Assembly: GCA_018818785.1 (NCBI GenBank)
Contig: JAHIRF010000007.1
Coordinates: 1-64,000, forward strand
Direction of reading: 5' to 3'
Origin: Thermoplasmatota archaeon
Lineage (GTDB): Archaea > Thermoplasmatota > Thermoplasmata > UBA10834
DNA length: 64,000 nt
The stretch's first letter is position 1, and every line of letters starts with the position of its first letter. The position numbers were made by a program, and so were the translations under genes. A model generated the notes under the pieces. The model was given only the letters and a program-made list of their open reading frames with translations, was not told where the DNA came from and made no database searches. Positions 43,652 through 52,348 of this stretch are shown here, piece by piece.

Positions 43652-44884
43652 TCACATAGTAAGCTCATGATCTCGCGATCCCAGCTTCTTGGGTCTGTCT
43701 ATCTCGGGACGCACCATCTTCGCGAAGACGACATAGCCGACGGTGGTGACGCCGCATATGAAACCGAACACGAGCCATATCTGCTCCTTGACAGCCATCG
43801 TATCCAGGAGCCACATGCCGAATAGAAAGCCGCCCCCCTGTCCGAGGGTCTGTATGAGCCCGGAGAAACCCATGTATATACCACGCTTCTCCTCGGGAGC
43901 CATATCGGCTATGACCGCGGAGATCATGGACATGAAGAATATCTCGCCCACCGTGATGACCATGATGCACGCGAGCAGTGAATAGAAATCATTGGCATAG
44001 AATATGAGCGCGAAGCCTCCTGCAGCTACGAGCTGTCCGACCACGAGCACCGCAGATCTGCGGAAGCTGAGCATCTTGGACGTGACCCAGAGTTGGAACA
44101 CGATCGTCATAAATGCGCTTGCGGCGAACAGGAGACCGAACGCGCCTTCCGACATGCCGAGCTGATTGTATGCGTATATCGGAAGGACAGATATCCATTG
44201 AGAGAAGAAGAACCAGAAGATGCCGGTCAACACGCATAGTACGAGGAATGGATGGTCGTTTGCCACGGCCGCGACCGACCTGAATGTGATCTTGTCCGTC
44301 ACCGCATCGGACTTCGTCTCTCGAATGAAGAGCATGTTCATGATGAAGGCAGATGCCAATATCAGAGAGCCGAATATGAACAGGAGTTTCATCGAATGGG
44401 CTTCGACCAAGATAGCGCCTGCGACCGGACCGAAGACGATGCCTACGTTCCATGCGATCCTGAGGGTGCTGTACGCATGCGGCCTTTTCTCTGAGGGTAT
44501 AACATCTGCGAGCATCGCATTGGCTGCGGGCATGTACATGAAACCGACAAACGAATCTGCCATGGCGACTGCCAATAGAGTGTAGAAGTTGGTTGCGAAG
44601 ATGTACATGAGCATTGTGACGGACATCAGCCCAAGGCTCGCCAGCAGCACCGCTCTCCGACCGATCTTATCTGCGAGCATCCCACCTATCACTGTCGCGG
44701 GCATTCCGGCGATCGTGTACCCAGCGAGCACTATGCCTATGAGCGGGAGAGATATCTCGATCTCCTGCTCCATGTAGATTGCGAAGAAAGGTATCACGAG
44801 GCCGAACGCCATGTTCTCGATGAGGGCGCTCGCTACGAGTATCTTGAACGCTCTCGGTGATCCTTTCAGATATTCTAGTACCAT
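43652..44884 (-). CDS. Major facilitator superfamily transporter
   Basis: 410 residues with twelve predicted helices. The MFS loop 2-3 motif GGMLADKIGRRAVLLASL and helix 4 region MPAANAMLADVIPSEKR are present, the latter typical of drug/proton antiporters. The ATG at 44884 (MVLEYLKGSPR) is preferred because upstream in-frame codons lead only to a TTG. It is divergent from the MttB-family gene (67 bp from the earlier start), so the two may share control. Confidence 0.88.
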   Translation of the reverse strand: MVLEYLKGSPRAFKILVASALIENMAFGLVIPFFAIYMEQEIEISLPLIGIVLAGYTIAGMPATVIGGMLADKIGRRAVLLASLGLMSVTMLMYIFATNFYTLLAVAMADSFVGFMYMPAANAMLADVIPSEKRPHAYSTLRIAWNVGIVFGPVAGAILVEAHSMKLLFIFGSLILASAFIMNMLFIRETKSDAVTDKITFRSVAAVANDHPFLVLCVLTGIFWFFFSQWISVLPIYAYNQLGMSEGAFGLLFAASAFMTIVFQLWVTSKMLSFRRSAVLVVGQLVAAGGFALIFYANDFYSLLACIMVITVGEIFFMSMISAVIADMAPEEKRGIYMGFSGLIQTLGQGGGFLFGMWLLDTMAVKEQIWLVFGFICGVTTVGYVVFAKMVRPEIDRPKKLGSRDHELTM

Positions 44885-45001
44885 CTCTGAAGCTCCGGAA
44901 CGGATGCCGTCCGGTCCCAGGACGTGCTTTCTCAACAGACCATGCGCGGCTCCGGGATGGTATAATAAACCTCCCGGTCGTTCACATTACGGAGCGGGAT
45001 A

Positions 45002-46435
45002 ATGGCCGGTGGCCAGATAAACATTCTGTCGGAGGAACAGATCGGGCTAGTGCACGAGAATACTCTGCACCTGCTGACCAAGCCGGGCGTGCGGGTCGCG
45101 AGTGAGATCGTTCTGAAGCTGCTTGCGGACGGAGGAGCTGATGTCGACCTAGGTGCGAGGATCGCGCGCATACCTGAGGAACTGGTGGAAGAGACCATCT
45201 CGAAGGTGCCGAAGAGCATCACTCTCGGTGCGAGGGACCCTAAGAGAGAGATGGTCGCGCCGAGGAAAGGCCCACCGTACATGGCGACCAACGGTACCGC
45301 CGTCTATATGACGGACCTGGAGACCGGCGCGAAGAGACCGACCATGGGGAACGACCTCAAGGATTTCATGACGCTCTGCGACGCGATCGATTCGCTCGAT
45401 TATGTCTGGCCGATCGTAACAGCCCATGACGGCCCTGAACGATTCCATGGATTGAACGAGCTAGCCATCGCGATGCACAGCACGACGAAGCACATCCAGG
45501 GAGAGGCGATGTCGGCCGAAGAGGCGAAGGACATGATCAGAGCTGCATCGCTGGTCACTGGTGGAGAGGATCAGCTGGCGAAGAAGCCGATATTCTCCGT
45601 CATCCAGTGTCCGATCTGTCCGCTCGAGTTCGAGAAGGGTTCCGTCGAGGCAGTGATGGAATTCGCTAAGGCAGGGATACCAGTCGTATCGATGTCGATG
45701 GCGTTGTGCGGATTGACCGCACCGGTCGCCTTGGCGGCAGCGATATCGATCGTTAACGCGGAGAACCTTGCAAGCTTCACGATCTCACAGCTCGCCAGGA
45801 AGGGCGCGCCTGTGATATACAGCTCTGAATCGAGCACCATGAACATGAAGACGGGAGAGATACGATACGGCGCGAGAGAGGAAGTGCTCATCGCCGCAGC
45901 GGTCGCGCAGATGGCAAAGCATTACGGGGTGCCCACGATGGTGGGCAGCTTCGGCATGGGACTTCATGGAGACACACCAGGCATAAATGTGGACCCTTCT
46001 GAGCTGGCATTCACAACCATGACCAACCTATCGCTCACCGATTTCTCATCAGGCATAGGAGGGCTCGATCAGGCCAAGGGGGCGGCGCTTGAGCAGATAA
46101 TCATAGACACGGACATCTGGGAATCCGTCCGTGAGATCAGGAACGATGTGGAGTTCGATGACAAACATTTCGCGAACGAACTGATATCCTCCATCGGTCC
46201 AGGCGGCAACTTCCTCAACTCACCCCACACGATCAAGAACATGAGGAAAGAGTTGTTCCTGCCGAATGCAGAGAAATCGAGCATCTTCGAATCTTACAGG
46301 TTGAACAAGGATCAGAAGGACATCTTATCGAAGGCTAGAGAGAGGGTCGAGGAGATACTAGCGATCCATAAGCCCGAACCAATCGAACCAGATATATCGA
46401 AACGAGTGAAGGAGATAGTGGACAGGCGACGATAA
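45002..46435 (+). CDS. MttB-superfamily corrinoid methyltransferase without pyrrolysine
   Basis: 477 residues. It belongs to the trimethylamine methyltransferase (MttB) family by LLTKPGVRVASEIVLKLLADGGADVD at the start and the TIM-barrel segments around YMATNGTAVYMTD and SFGMGLHGDTPGIN. The frame is continuous, with no internal TAG where MttB carries pyrrolysine. It is therefore of the MtgB-like type known to demethylate glycine betaine and other quaternary amines. No corrinoid protein or activator is adjacent, so the partner must be elsewhere. Substrate is unassigned. Confidence 0.88.
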   Translation: MAGGQINILSEEQIGLVHENTLHLLTKPGVRVASEIVLKLLADGGADVDLGARIARIPEELVEETISKVPKSITLGARDPKREMVAPRKGPPYMATNGTAVYMTDLETGAKRPTMGNDLKDFMTLCDAIDSLDYVWPIVTAHDGPERFHGLNELAIAMHSTTKHIQGEAMSAEEAKDMIRAASLVTGGEDQLAKKPIFSVIQCPICPLEFEKGSVEAVMEFAKAGIPVVSMSMALCGLTAPVALAAAISIVNAENLASFTISQLARKGAPVIYSSESSTMNMKTGEIRYGAREEVLIAAAVAQMAKHYGVPTMVGSFGMGLHGDTPGINVDPSELAFTTMTNLSLTDFSSGIGGLDQAKGAALEQIIIDTDIWESVREIRNDVEFDDKHFANELISSIGPGGNFLNSPHTIKNMRKELFLPNAEKSSIFESYRLNKDQKDILSKARERVEEILAIHKPEPIEPDISKRVKEIVDRRR

Positions 46436-46440
46436 CATGA

Positions 46441-46935
46441 TCACGGATGCTTAGTGGGTTTGATCTGGTCTACGAAGTCCTTCCACCGCTGAGCGTCCTT
46501 GACCCTCGCCAACACTTCTTCCTTACCCACTTCGGCGTGGTCATCCGTCTCCGCGAATCTGAGATCATCCATCGCCCTCAGCAGGCCCCTTATCTCATCC
46601 ATCAGAGCCTTTGCAGCTTCCATTGTCATCGGGTCATGGGCGAGTTTGTGTTCAAGCTCACGTTCGCGAGTCTTGATCATCCCGAACAGCTTCTCGATCT
46701 TCGCGATGTCCTCCGCAGTCAGATCCTTCTTCGTTGTAAGGTCATACACGATGTCGCGGAGCTCGATCGCCTCATCACCAATGATCTCGTATTCTGGAAT
46801 GAGGACGCCAACCCAGAAGACCATCGAATGGATGGTGGACATCATCTTGTGCCGTTCAGACTCTGTGAGCATCTGACGACCGTCACTCAGCAGACTCTCA
46901 GGCCTCTCGTCCGAATCGCCGACCACGGTGAACAT
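46441..46935 (-). CDS. Helical protein resembling DUF5788
   Basis: About 164 residues, almost entirely helical. The segment from SERHKMMSTIHSMVFWVG through IPEYEIIGDEAIELRDIVYDL, then Glu/Arg-rich TRERELEHKLA and AMDDLRF, matches what I recall of the archaeal DUF5788 family. Function is unknown. The start is uncertain: ATG at 46935 is taken, but an in-frame GTG at 46965 is possible. It is convergent with the MttB gene, 5 bp away. Confidence 0.55.
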   Translation of the reverse strand: MFTVVGDSDERPESLLSDGRQMLTESERHKMMSTIHSMVFWVGVLIPEYEIIGDEAIELRDIVYDLTTKKDLTAEDIAKIEKLFGMIKTRERELEHKLAHDPMTMEAAKALMDEIRGLLRAMDDLRFAETDDHAEVGKEEVLARVKDAQRWKDFVDQIKPTKHP

Positions 46936-47039
46936 ATCGCTGAAGCAAGATTTAGCTGATTCCACTGGGCCGTGCGATATGATTCGGAGGATGCAGCTTC
47001 AATATTCTGCATTGGCCGCTATCTAAGCATCATCCATCA

Positions 47040-47933
47040 TCAATGATGCATCTCTTTCAGATAGAGTCGCAAGGCTCGAATGCTCGTGTGCCAATCCCCG
47101 GATTGCTTGACCGCTGGCAACTCTCCATGCCCTGCGCGGAGCCTGAGATATTGGGCAGAATAAGGGCCATCCTTCTCGAAATCCATCAAAGGCCTTAGTT
47201 CATCCAACTTAGTGCCGACCTGATCCAGCAGCCCCAGAATTGACCTCGCGGCCAATCTCTCAATAAGATCATTCAGGCTCGATATATCCCCTGCATTGCC
47301 GCGCTCCATCGCGGACATATAACGTTTCCTATCATCTGGGAGTATGTGGACGGGTGGCCAATTGTGTTTCAGTAGATGGAGGTTCAATAGCAATCTGCCC
47401 ACCCGACCATTGCCGTCGCTGAACGGATGGATTGATTCAAATCGGTTATGGAGCCAAACACCTAGCAGGATGGCATCCTCGCTGTCAGTATCCTTCCGCT
47501 CATATTCGTCCAGCATCTCCTCCATCTCGCTGGCCACCTTCTCAAAACGAGGGGGAGTGTGCTTAGACCCACTTATCCTAACGTTGATCCGTCTCCAACT
47601 GCCAGCATCTGATTTCACCCCTTTGAACACAGCTTCGTGCAGTTCGAGGATCGTGACTAGACGGACGGGATTGGATTTGCGTCTAATCAGATCACGGAAG
47701 ACCATCTCATGCTGGATGGTCTCAAGTATGTCTCTTACTGGCCTGCCTCCGACGCCCTTCTCTTCGAGCAGGAGTCGCTCGACATCGTGCCAAGTGAGTG
47801 TGTTCCCTTCAATCGCGTTTGTTCCCCACGTGTTCAATGCGCTTGTTTGTTTCCAGACGCGCTCGGGAAGATCGTCCAATGGAGCACGGGTCAGCAGCGA
47901 TTCTCGGAGTGAAAGTAATATGCTTTTTCTCAT
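47040..47933 (-). CDS. Fic-domain protein with built-in inhibitory helix (class II)
   Basis: 297 residues. The catalytic Fic motif HPFSDGNGRVGRLLL lies at about residue 170. Residues 38-43 (TNAIEG) match the inhibitory motif [S/T]xxxE[G/N], so the protein is likely auto-inhibited and needs no separate antitoxin. A C-terminal winged-helix-like region may contact DNA. Fic enzymes AMPylate or otherwise modify protein hydroxyls. The gene stands alone, with lower GC than its neighbours and a very AT-rich promoter. That suggests lateral gain. Confidence 0.92.
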   Translation of the reverse strand: MRKSILLSLRESLLTRAPLDDLPERVWKQTSALNTWGTNAIEGNTLTWHDVERLLLEEKGVGGRPVRDILETIQHEMVFRDLIRRKSNPVRLVTILELHEAVFKGVKSDAGSWRRINVRISGSKHTPPRFEKVASEMEEMLDEYERKDTDSEDAILLGVWLHNRFESIHPFSDGNGRVGRLLLNLHLLKHNWPPVHILPDDRKRYMSAMERGNAGDISSLNDLIERLAARSILGLLDQVGTKLDELRPLMDFEKDGPYSAQYLRLRAGHGELPAVKQSGDWHTSIRALRLYLKEMHH

Positions 47934-47947
47934 AATAACATATTAGC

Positions 47948-47990
47948 GCATACATAGTATATATATTAATATGCGATACATGAGCTTATT
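47948..47990 (-). promoter_or_regulatory. AT-rich promoter/operator-like region of the fic gene
   Basis: The region contains CATATTA and, about 20 bp on, TAATATG, an inverted pair, with GCGCAT and ATGCG placed between and beside the arms and a run of alternating TA that can serve as the TATA box. The remaining bases up to 48166 show nothing coding. Auto-regulation by the Fic protein's C-terminal domain is possible but unproven. Confidence 0.35.
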
Positions 47991-48166
47991 CGAATATAGC
48001 ATATCAATCGATGAGGACCTCTGGCTAGAGAAACGCCGATAGAGATCACCCAATGCAATATCGAGCGACCGGGCATCGACGCTCATACCAAGCCACGTGT
48101 CGTCAAGGTTGGTCCATCATCTAGAACTTCGCAAATGACTACGATATAATCCGATTGCGATTCCAA

Positions 48167-48703
48167 TCAACCCTGCGACAACTTACACTTAAGCTCTGAA
48201 AGCGTCTCCTTCAACTGCGATCTCGTGGGGAAAGAAATCGCATTGTCGGGGCAGAAATCCCTGCAACTCGATTTGCCGACTATGCAGTTCTGCGGTCTCA
48301 CGACCTGAGACTTCCCTTCGAAGAACGCGAAGACGTTCTGAGAACAGAATTCCACGCACGAACTGCAGCCTTCGCATCTGGACACATCGATCTTTGGGAA
48401 CCATGGTATCTCGTTCCTAGGTATCCCCTGGTGAGTCTCCTCGACACTCTCCCTGTGTACTTCTCGGACCTTCTCGAACTCCTTCCAGAGAGACTTGAGG
48501 TATGCCTTCTCCTCCGAACTCGGCACATAGTTCCTCTTCTTCAGCTCGGTCAGCAGCACTTGCTTGACATCTTCATCTGGAGCATCGAAATTCTCCAGCG
48601 CTACCCCTACGATCTCGGAGATGCCCGCGATTCCAATAACCTCGCTTCCGACCTTCAAGGATCTCGGAGGAGGTTTGCTATAGCAGTCTGAGAGCCAAGT
48701 CAT
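48167..48703 (-). CDS. Ferredoxin-domain protein with helical N-terminal extension
   Basis: 178 residues. The first 105 are helical with no recognised family. The C-terminal part has Cys motifs CEGCSSCVEFCSQNVF and CIVGKSSCRDFCPDNAISF; the first is canonical for [4Fe-4S], while the second has wider spacing. Probably a cytosolic electron carrier or subunit of an unlinked enzyme. The ATG at 48703 (MTWLSDCY) is preferred over a GTG four codons upstream. Confidence 0.7.
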   Translation of the reverse strand: MTWLSDCYSKPPPRSLKVGSEVIGIAGISEIVGVALENFDAPDEDVKQVLLTELKKRNYVPSSEEKAYLKSLWKEFEKVREVHRESVEETHQGIPRNEIPWFPKIDVSRCEGCSSCVEFCSQNVFAFFEGKSQVVRPQNCIVGKSSCRDFCPDNAISFPTRSQLKETLSELKCKLSQG

Positions 48704-48835
48704 CCAATCCCCCACCTATCACGCTCAAACGTGACTCAGGCTTCATCGACAGTGCGCTAGATTCTTCCGAATTCTCAGTGTTGGAACTGAAGGGTAATAG
48801 CATATGCTGGTTTTGTGCTTTTCCTATGACAGAAG

Positions 48836-50185
48836 TCATCCCTTCGCAATGGCCTTGAACGCCTCGTCGGAGACCTCCAGCGAATATGCGATATCCTTCT
48901 CCGAATGTGCCAGGGATGTGAAGAAGTGTTCATCGGCATGCGGGACGCCGAAGAAGACTCCTCTACCCAGGGAGTGCATGAACCAATGCCGCCATTTCTC
49001 CCTGTCGACATCGATGGCGTCCCTCCACCGCGACACTTCCTTGTCGGTGAAGTACATCTGCCCCAGCGATCCGAGTGATTCTACCCAGACATTCACGCCA
49101 CGGTCCTCGGCCACTTCTTTCAGACCGTGGAAGAGAGAATCGCCGATCTTATCGATCTTCTTGTAGATTCCAGGTTTCGAGAGTATCTGCAATGTTCTCA
49201 GACCGCCAGCGACCGAGACCGGATGCGCATTGTATGTTCCGCCGTGGTAAACGTTCCCGTCCACCTTCGGGACTATCTCCTCCATGATATCCCTCTTCCC
49301 GCCGAAGCCAGCGAGCTGGTAACCGCCACCCGCGACCTTCGCGATACATGTGATGTCGGGTTTGACATCGAACTTCTCCTGCACTCCACCGAACGCAACG
49401 CGGAAACCTGTGAGCACCTCGTCGAATATCAGCACGATGCCCAGCTCCGTCGTCAGCTTCCTCAATTTCTTCAGGTAGTTGTCCCTGGGTATGAAGCATC
49501 CTCCGCCTGCCTGGATAGGCTCTATGATGACCGCTGCGAGGTCGTCCGCGTTCTTCGTGATGACATCTTCCGTGGCGCCCCAATCATTGAACGGGTAGAG
49601 CACAACGAGGTCCGATATGCACTTGGGTATGCCGCTCCCGAAAGGGACCGTGGGCTGATTCCTGCTGTCCTTCATCATGGCCTCTGGGATGTCGACACCC
49701 TGGAGCGCGTAGTCGTGGCCTCCATGGTATGCACCCTCCGCCTTCGCGATCTTCTCCTTGCCAGTGTACGACCTCGCCACCCTCATCGGATGCATGGTAG
49801 CCTCGGTGCCCGAGTTGGCGAACCTGAACATCTCGACGGACGGCATCGCCTTCTGGACCATCTTCACATATTCGATCGCGAGGTCCGGGGACGCGCCGTA
49901 CATCGTACCCTTGCCTACCTGCTCCTTGACAGCCCTCACGACCTCAGGATGGTTGTGTCCCAGGAGCATAGGGCCATAGCCCAGGGCGTAGTCGATTATC
50001 CTGTTATCATCCAGGTCGTAGATGTACGCGCCCTTCGCCCGTTTCACATAGAACGGATAGGGTTCGAAGAAACGCACATTGCTCTCCACCCCTGCAGGGA
50101 GCAGCTTCTTGGCCTTCATGAAATGCTCCCTGGACTTCTTCGTCTTCCTCACATACTCCTTCTCATAAACTGCTTGCGTCGGCAT
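48836..50185 (-). CDS. Class III aminotransferase, glutamate-1-semialdehyde aminomutase-like
   Basis: 449 residues. PLP enzyme motifs: FRFANSGTEATMHPMRVAR, the aspartate of IFDEVLTGFR, and the Lys in CIAKVAGGGYQLAGFGGKRD. The last matches HemL (xGKxxGGGxPxGAxGG) better than other class III enzymes. No other tetrapyrrole gene is near, so it may be true HemL or a related aminotransferase acting on a beta-amino acid or polyamine. It stands as a single gene with about 200 bp of empty sequence on its 5' side. Confidence 0.8.
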   Translation of the reverse strand: MPTQAVYEKEYVRKTKKSREHFMKAKKLLPAGVESNVRFFEPYPFYVKRAKGAYIYDLDDNRIIDYALGYGPMLLGHNHPEVVRAVKEQVGKGTMYGASPDLAIEYVKMVQKAMPSVEMFRFANSGTEATMHPMRVARSYTGKEKIAKAEGAYHGGHDYALQGVDIPEAMMKDSRNQPTVPFGSGIPKCISDLVVLYPFNDWGATEDVITKNADDLAAVIIEPIQAGGGCFIPRDNYLKKLRKLTTELGIVLIFDEVLTGFRVAFGGVQEKFDVKPDITCIAKVAGGGYQLAGFGGKRDIMEEIVPKVDGNVYHGGTYNAHPVSVAGGLRTLQILSKPGIYKKIDKIGDSLFHGLKEVAEDRGVNVWVESLGSLGQMYFTDKEVSRWRDAIDVDREKWRHWFMHSLGRGVFFGVPHADEHFFTSLAHSEKDIAYSLEVSDEAFKAIAKG

Positions 50186-50383
50186 GTTGCACTACCTCGC
50201 ATGTTTTCAGAAGGACCACTTTTCGACTAAGCCCAGCACCAAGTTCGGCAGTATCAAGAAAATTGACCCACACGGATAATGCCATAGCTATGGGCAGTCC
50301 TACCTAAGCTGGACCCAGAATCGACAAGCAGCTAGAAAAGGCTTGTTAGATGCTGTTTATGTATATTTCGCACGGGATCAGAT

Positions 50384-51409
50384 TCACTTCTGCGGCTCGA
50401 TTATCACCTTGATCGACTCGCCTGCTTGAGCAACCATCTCGAACCCTTGACCAGCCTCTTCGAGCGGGAACCTGTGAGTGATCATGTCGTTGATCTCCAC
50501 GCGCTTGCTCCTGAGGAGTTCGATCGCATCTGTGATATCCCTCGGACTGCCGGCATAAGTGGTCGTGATGGTGACCTCGTCCTTCCACAGTTCGCTGAAC
50601 GGCACCGGTATCTCGACGCCTGGCATCGGGGGGGCGAACATGAGTATGGTGCCTCCGCGGTCGACGCACTTGAACGCCTGGGTCATCGCCTGGGTCGCTC
50701 CCGTGCTGACTATGACCAGGTCCGCGGGTTTGCCGTTGTTGACCTCGCGCACCTTCGTCGGGACATCCTCGGTCGCGTTGATCACGGCATCTGCGCCGAA
50801 CATGTTGGCCGCGCCGAGCCTGTAGTCGGAAATGTCCGTCGCTATTATCCGTCCTGCACCCAGGGCTTTCGCGAGCTTGATATTGAGAAGGCCCGCGATG
50901 CCGCTACCGAGCACGAGCACCGTCTTCCCGGGTTCGAACCTGGAGAGCCTGAAGCCGCGTACCACGCAGGCCAAGGGTTCGATGAAAACGCCATCATCGT
51001 AAGTCATCTCATGAGGGAGGACGAACACCCCTCGGTCGACATTTATCCGGGGGATACGCACGAACTCCGCGAATCCTCCTGGTATGAAGTTGGTCTTCCG
51101 GAGGGTATCGCATGTAGAATGATGGCCGTTCAGACAGTACTTGCAGGTGTTGCAGGGCACATGGTGCGAAACAAACACTCTGTCACCCACCTTGTACTTC
51201 TCGACGCCTTTCCCGACCTCGACTATGTCCCCGGCTATCTCGTGTCCGAGGACGATAGGTGCGCGCTTGACCCTGTACCATTCCATGACATCGCTGCCAC
51301 AGACGCCAGAGGCCTCGATCTTCACGAGCAGTTCCCCAGCCTCTATCTTTGGCTTGGGCTGCTCCTCCAAACGCACGTCTCTGTTGTTGTAGTACATCGA
51401 CACTCGCAT
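50384..51409 (-). CDS. Zinc-dependent medium-chain alcohol/polyol dehydrogenase
   Basis: 341 residues. Catalytic zinc ligands are in ASGVCGSDVMEW and GHEIAGDIVEVG; the structural zinc Cys set is PCNTCKYCLNGHHSTC. The Rossmann motif is LVLGSGIAGLLNIKLAKALGAG. It resembles sorbitol or threonine dehydrogenases. It follows the LsrF-like aldolase gene by 46 bp on the same strand. An operon converting a sugar-derived hydroxyketone is plausible. The ATG at 51409 is used; a GTG precedes it two codons earlier. Confidence 0.9.
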   Translation of the reverse strand: MRVSMYYNNRDVRLEEQPKPKIEAGELLVKIEASGVCGSDVMEWYRVKRAPIVLGHEIAGDIVEVGKGVEKYKVGDRVFVSHHVPCNTCKYCLNGHHSTCDTLRKTNFIPGGFAEFVRIPRINVDRGVFVLPHEMTYDDGVFIEPLACVVRGFRLSRFEPGKTVLVLGSGIAGLLNIKLAKALGAGRIIATDISDYRLGAANMFGADAVINATEDVPTKVREVNNGKPADLVIVSTGATQAMTQAFKCVDRGGTILMFAPPMPGVEIPVPFSELWKDEVTITTTYAGSPRDITDAIELLRSKRVEINDMITHRFPLEEAGQGFEMVAQAGESIKVIIEPQK

Positions 51410-51455
51410 CTGCACGCAACTCCTGGTATACTGGATCTATGAGGTTTCGGTCGGC

Positions 51456-52247
51456 TCACTTCTTCTTCGTCAGCTTGGTGAAGAAGTCGTAAGCCTCCTT
51501 CGCAGTGGCGTCCTCGTGGACTACCTTCCTCACTGCCTTGATCATCGCGACAGGATTGTCGGACTGCCATATGTTCCTGCCCATGTCCACTCCGATGGCG
51601 CCCGCGGATATCGATTTGTGTGTGAGTTCGAGCGCATCCTTCTCAGACATCTTGGGTCCGCCAGCGACCACTATAGGTGCGGGGCATCCCTCGACGACCT
51701 TCTCGAAGTTGTCACAATAATATGTCTTCACTATGTGCGCGCCTATCTCCGCAGCTATCCTGCATGAGAGAGCGAGGAATCTCGCATCCCTCTTCCCGAG
51801 TTCCTTGCCTACAGCGGTGACTGCGAGCACGGGCATGCCGTACCTCTCGCCCTCATCGACGAGCTTGGAGAGGCTCAGCAACGTCTGCTTCTCGTACTTG
51901 CTGCCCACGAAGACAGATAGAGCGATGCCGGACGCGTTCAATCTGAGAGCGTCCTCGACGCTCGTGATTATCTCCTCGTTCGCGAGGTCCTCGCCTATGA
52001 TGCTGGACCCGCCAGAGACTCTGAGCACGACGGAGTTGGCAAGAGTCGCATCGACGCACGACCTCAGGACGCCCCTGGTGAGCATGACGCAGTCGGCATA
52101 TGGGGCCAGCGGCGTGACCGTCTCCCTCGGGTTCTCCAAACGGGAGGTCGGCCCTAGGAAATATCCGTGGTCGATCGCCAACATAACCGTCTTTCCAGTC
52201 TCGGGCTTGATTATCCTTGAAATTCTGTTCTTAAGACCCCAGTCCAT
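51456..52247 (-). CDS. LsrF-like class I aldolase/thiolase (DeoC/LacD superfamily)
   Basis: 263 residues. Strings such as MDWGLKNRISRII, TGKTVMLAIDHGYFLGPTS, MLTRGVLRS, IKTYYCDNFEKVVEGCPAPIVVAGG and GVDMGRNIWQSDNPVAM closely follow bacterial LsrF (3-hydroxy-5-phosphonooxypentane-2,4-dione thiolase). Related archaeal enzymes are fructose-bisphosphate aldolase and ADH synthase of aromatic synthesis. The Schiff-base Lys is in KTYYCD. The ATG at 52247 has a GGGGGGTG run upstream; the frame's extension back to 52763 runs antisense-like through aspA and is not real. Confidence 0.82.
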   Translation of the reverse strand: MDWGLKNRISRIIKPETGKTVMLAIDHGYFLGPTSRLENPRETVTPLAPYADCVMLTRGVLRSCVDATLANSVVLRVSGGSSIIGEDLANEEIITSVEDALRLNASGIALSVFVGSKYEKQTLLSLSKLVDEGERYGMPVLAVTAVGKELGKRDARFLALSCRIAAEIGAHIVKTYYCDNFEKVVEGCPAPIVVAGGPKMSEKDALELTHKSISAGAIGVDMGRNIWQSDNPVAMIKAVRKVVHEDATAKEAYDFFTKLTKKK

Positions 52248-52348
52248 GATACGACACCCCCCAGGACCGATACGGTCCTCGGAGAACTCTGGTTGAAAAT
52301 GGTCCACCGTATTTATAGGTTCTCGGTTCGCTCTCAGCTGGAGCGACT

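Noticed and set aside
45002-46435. Pyrrolysine-containing MttB
   Set aside because: The frame is continuous with no in-frame TAG at the expected position; TAG is also used as an ordinary stop for several genes here.
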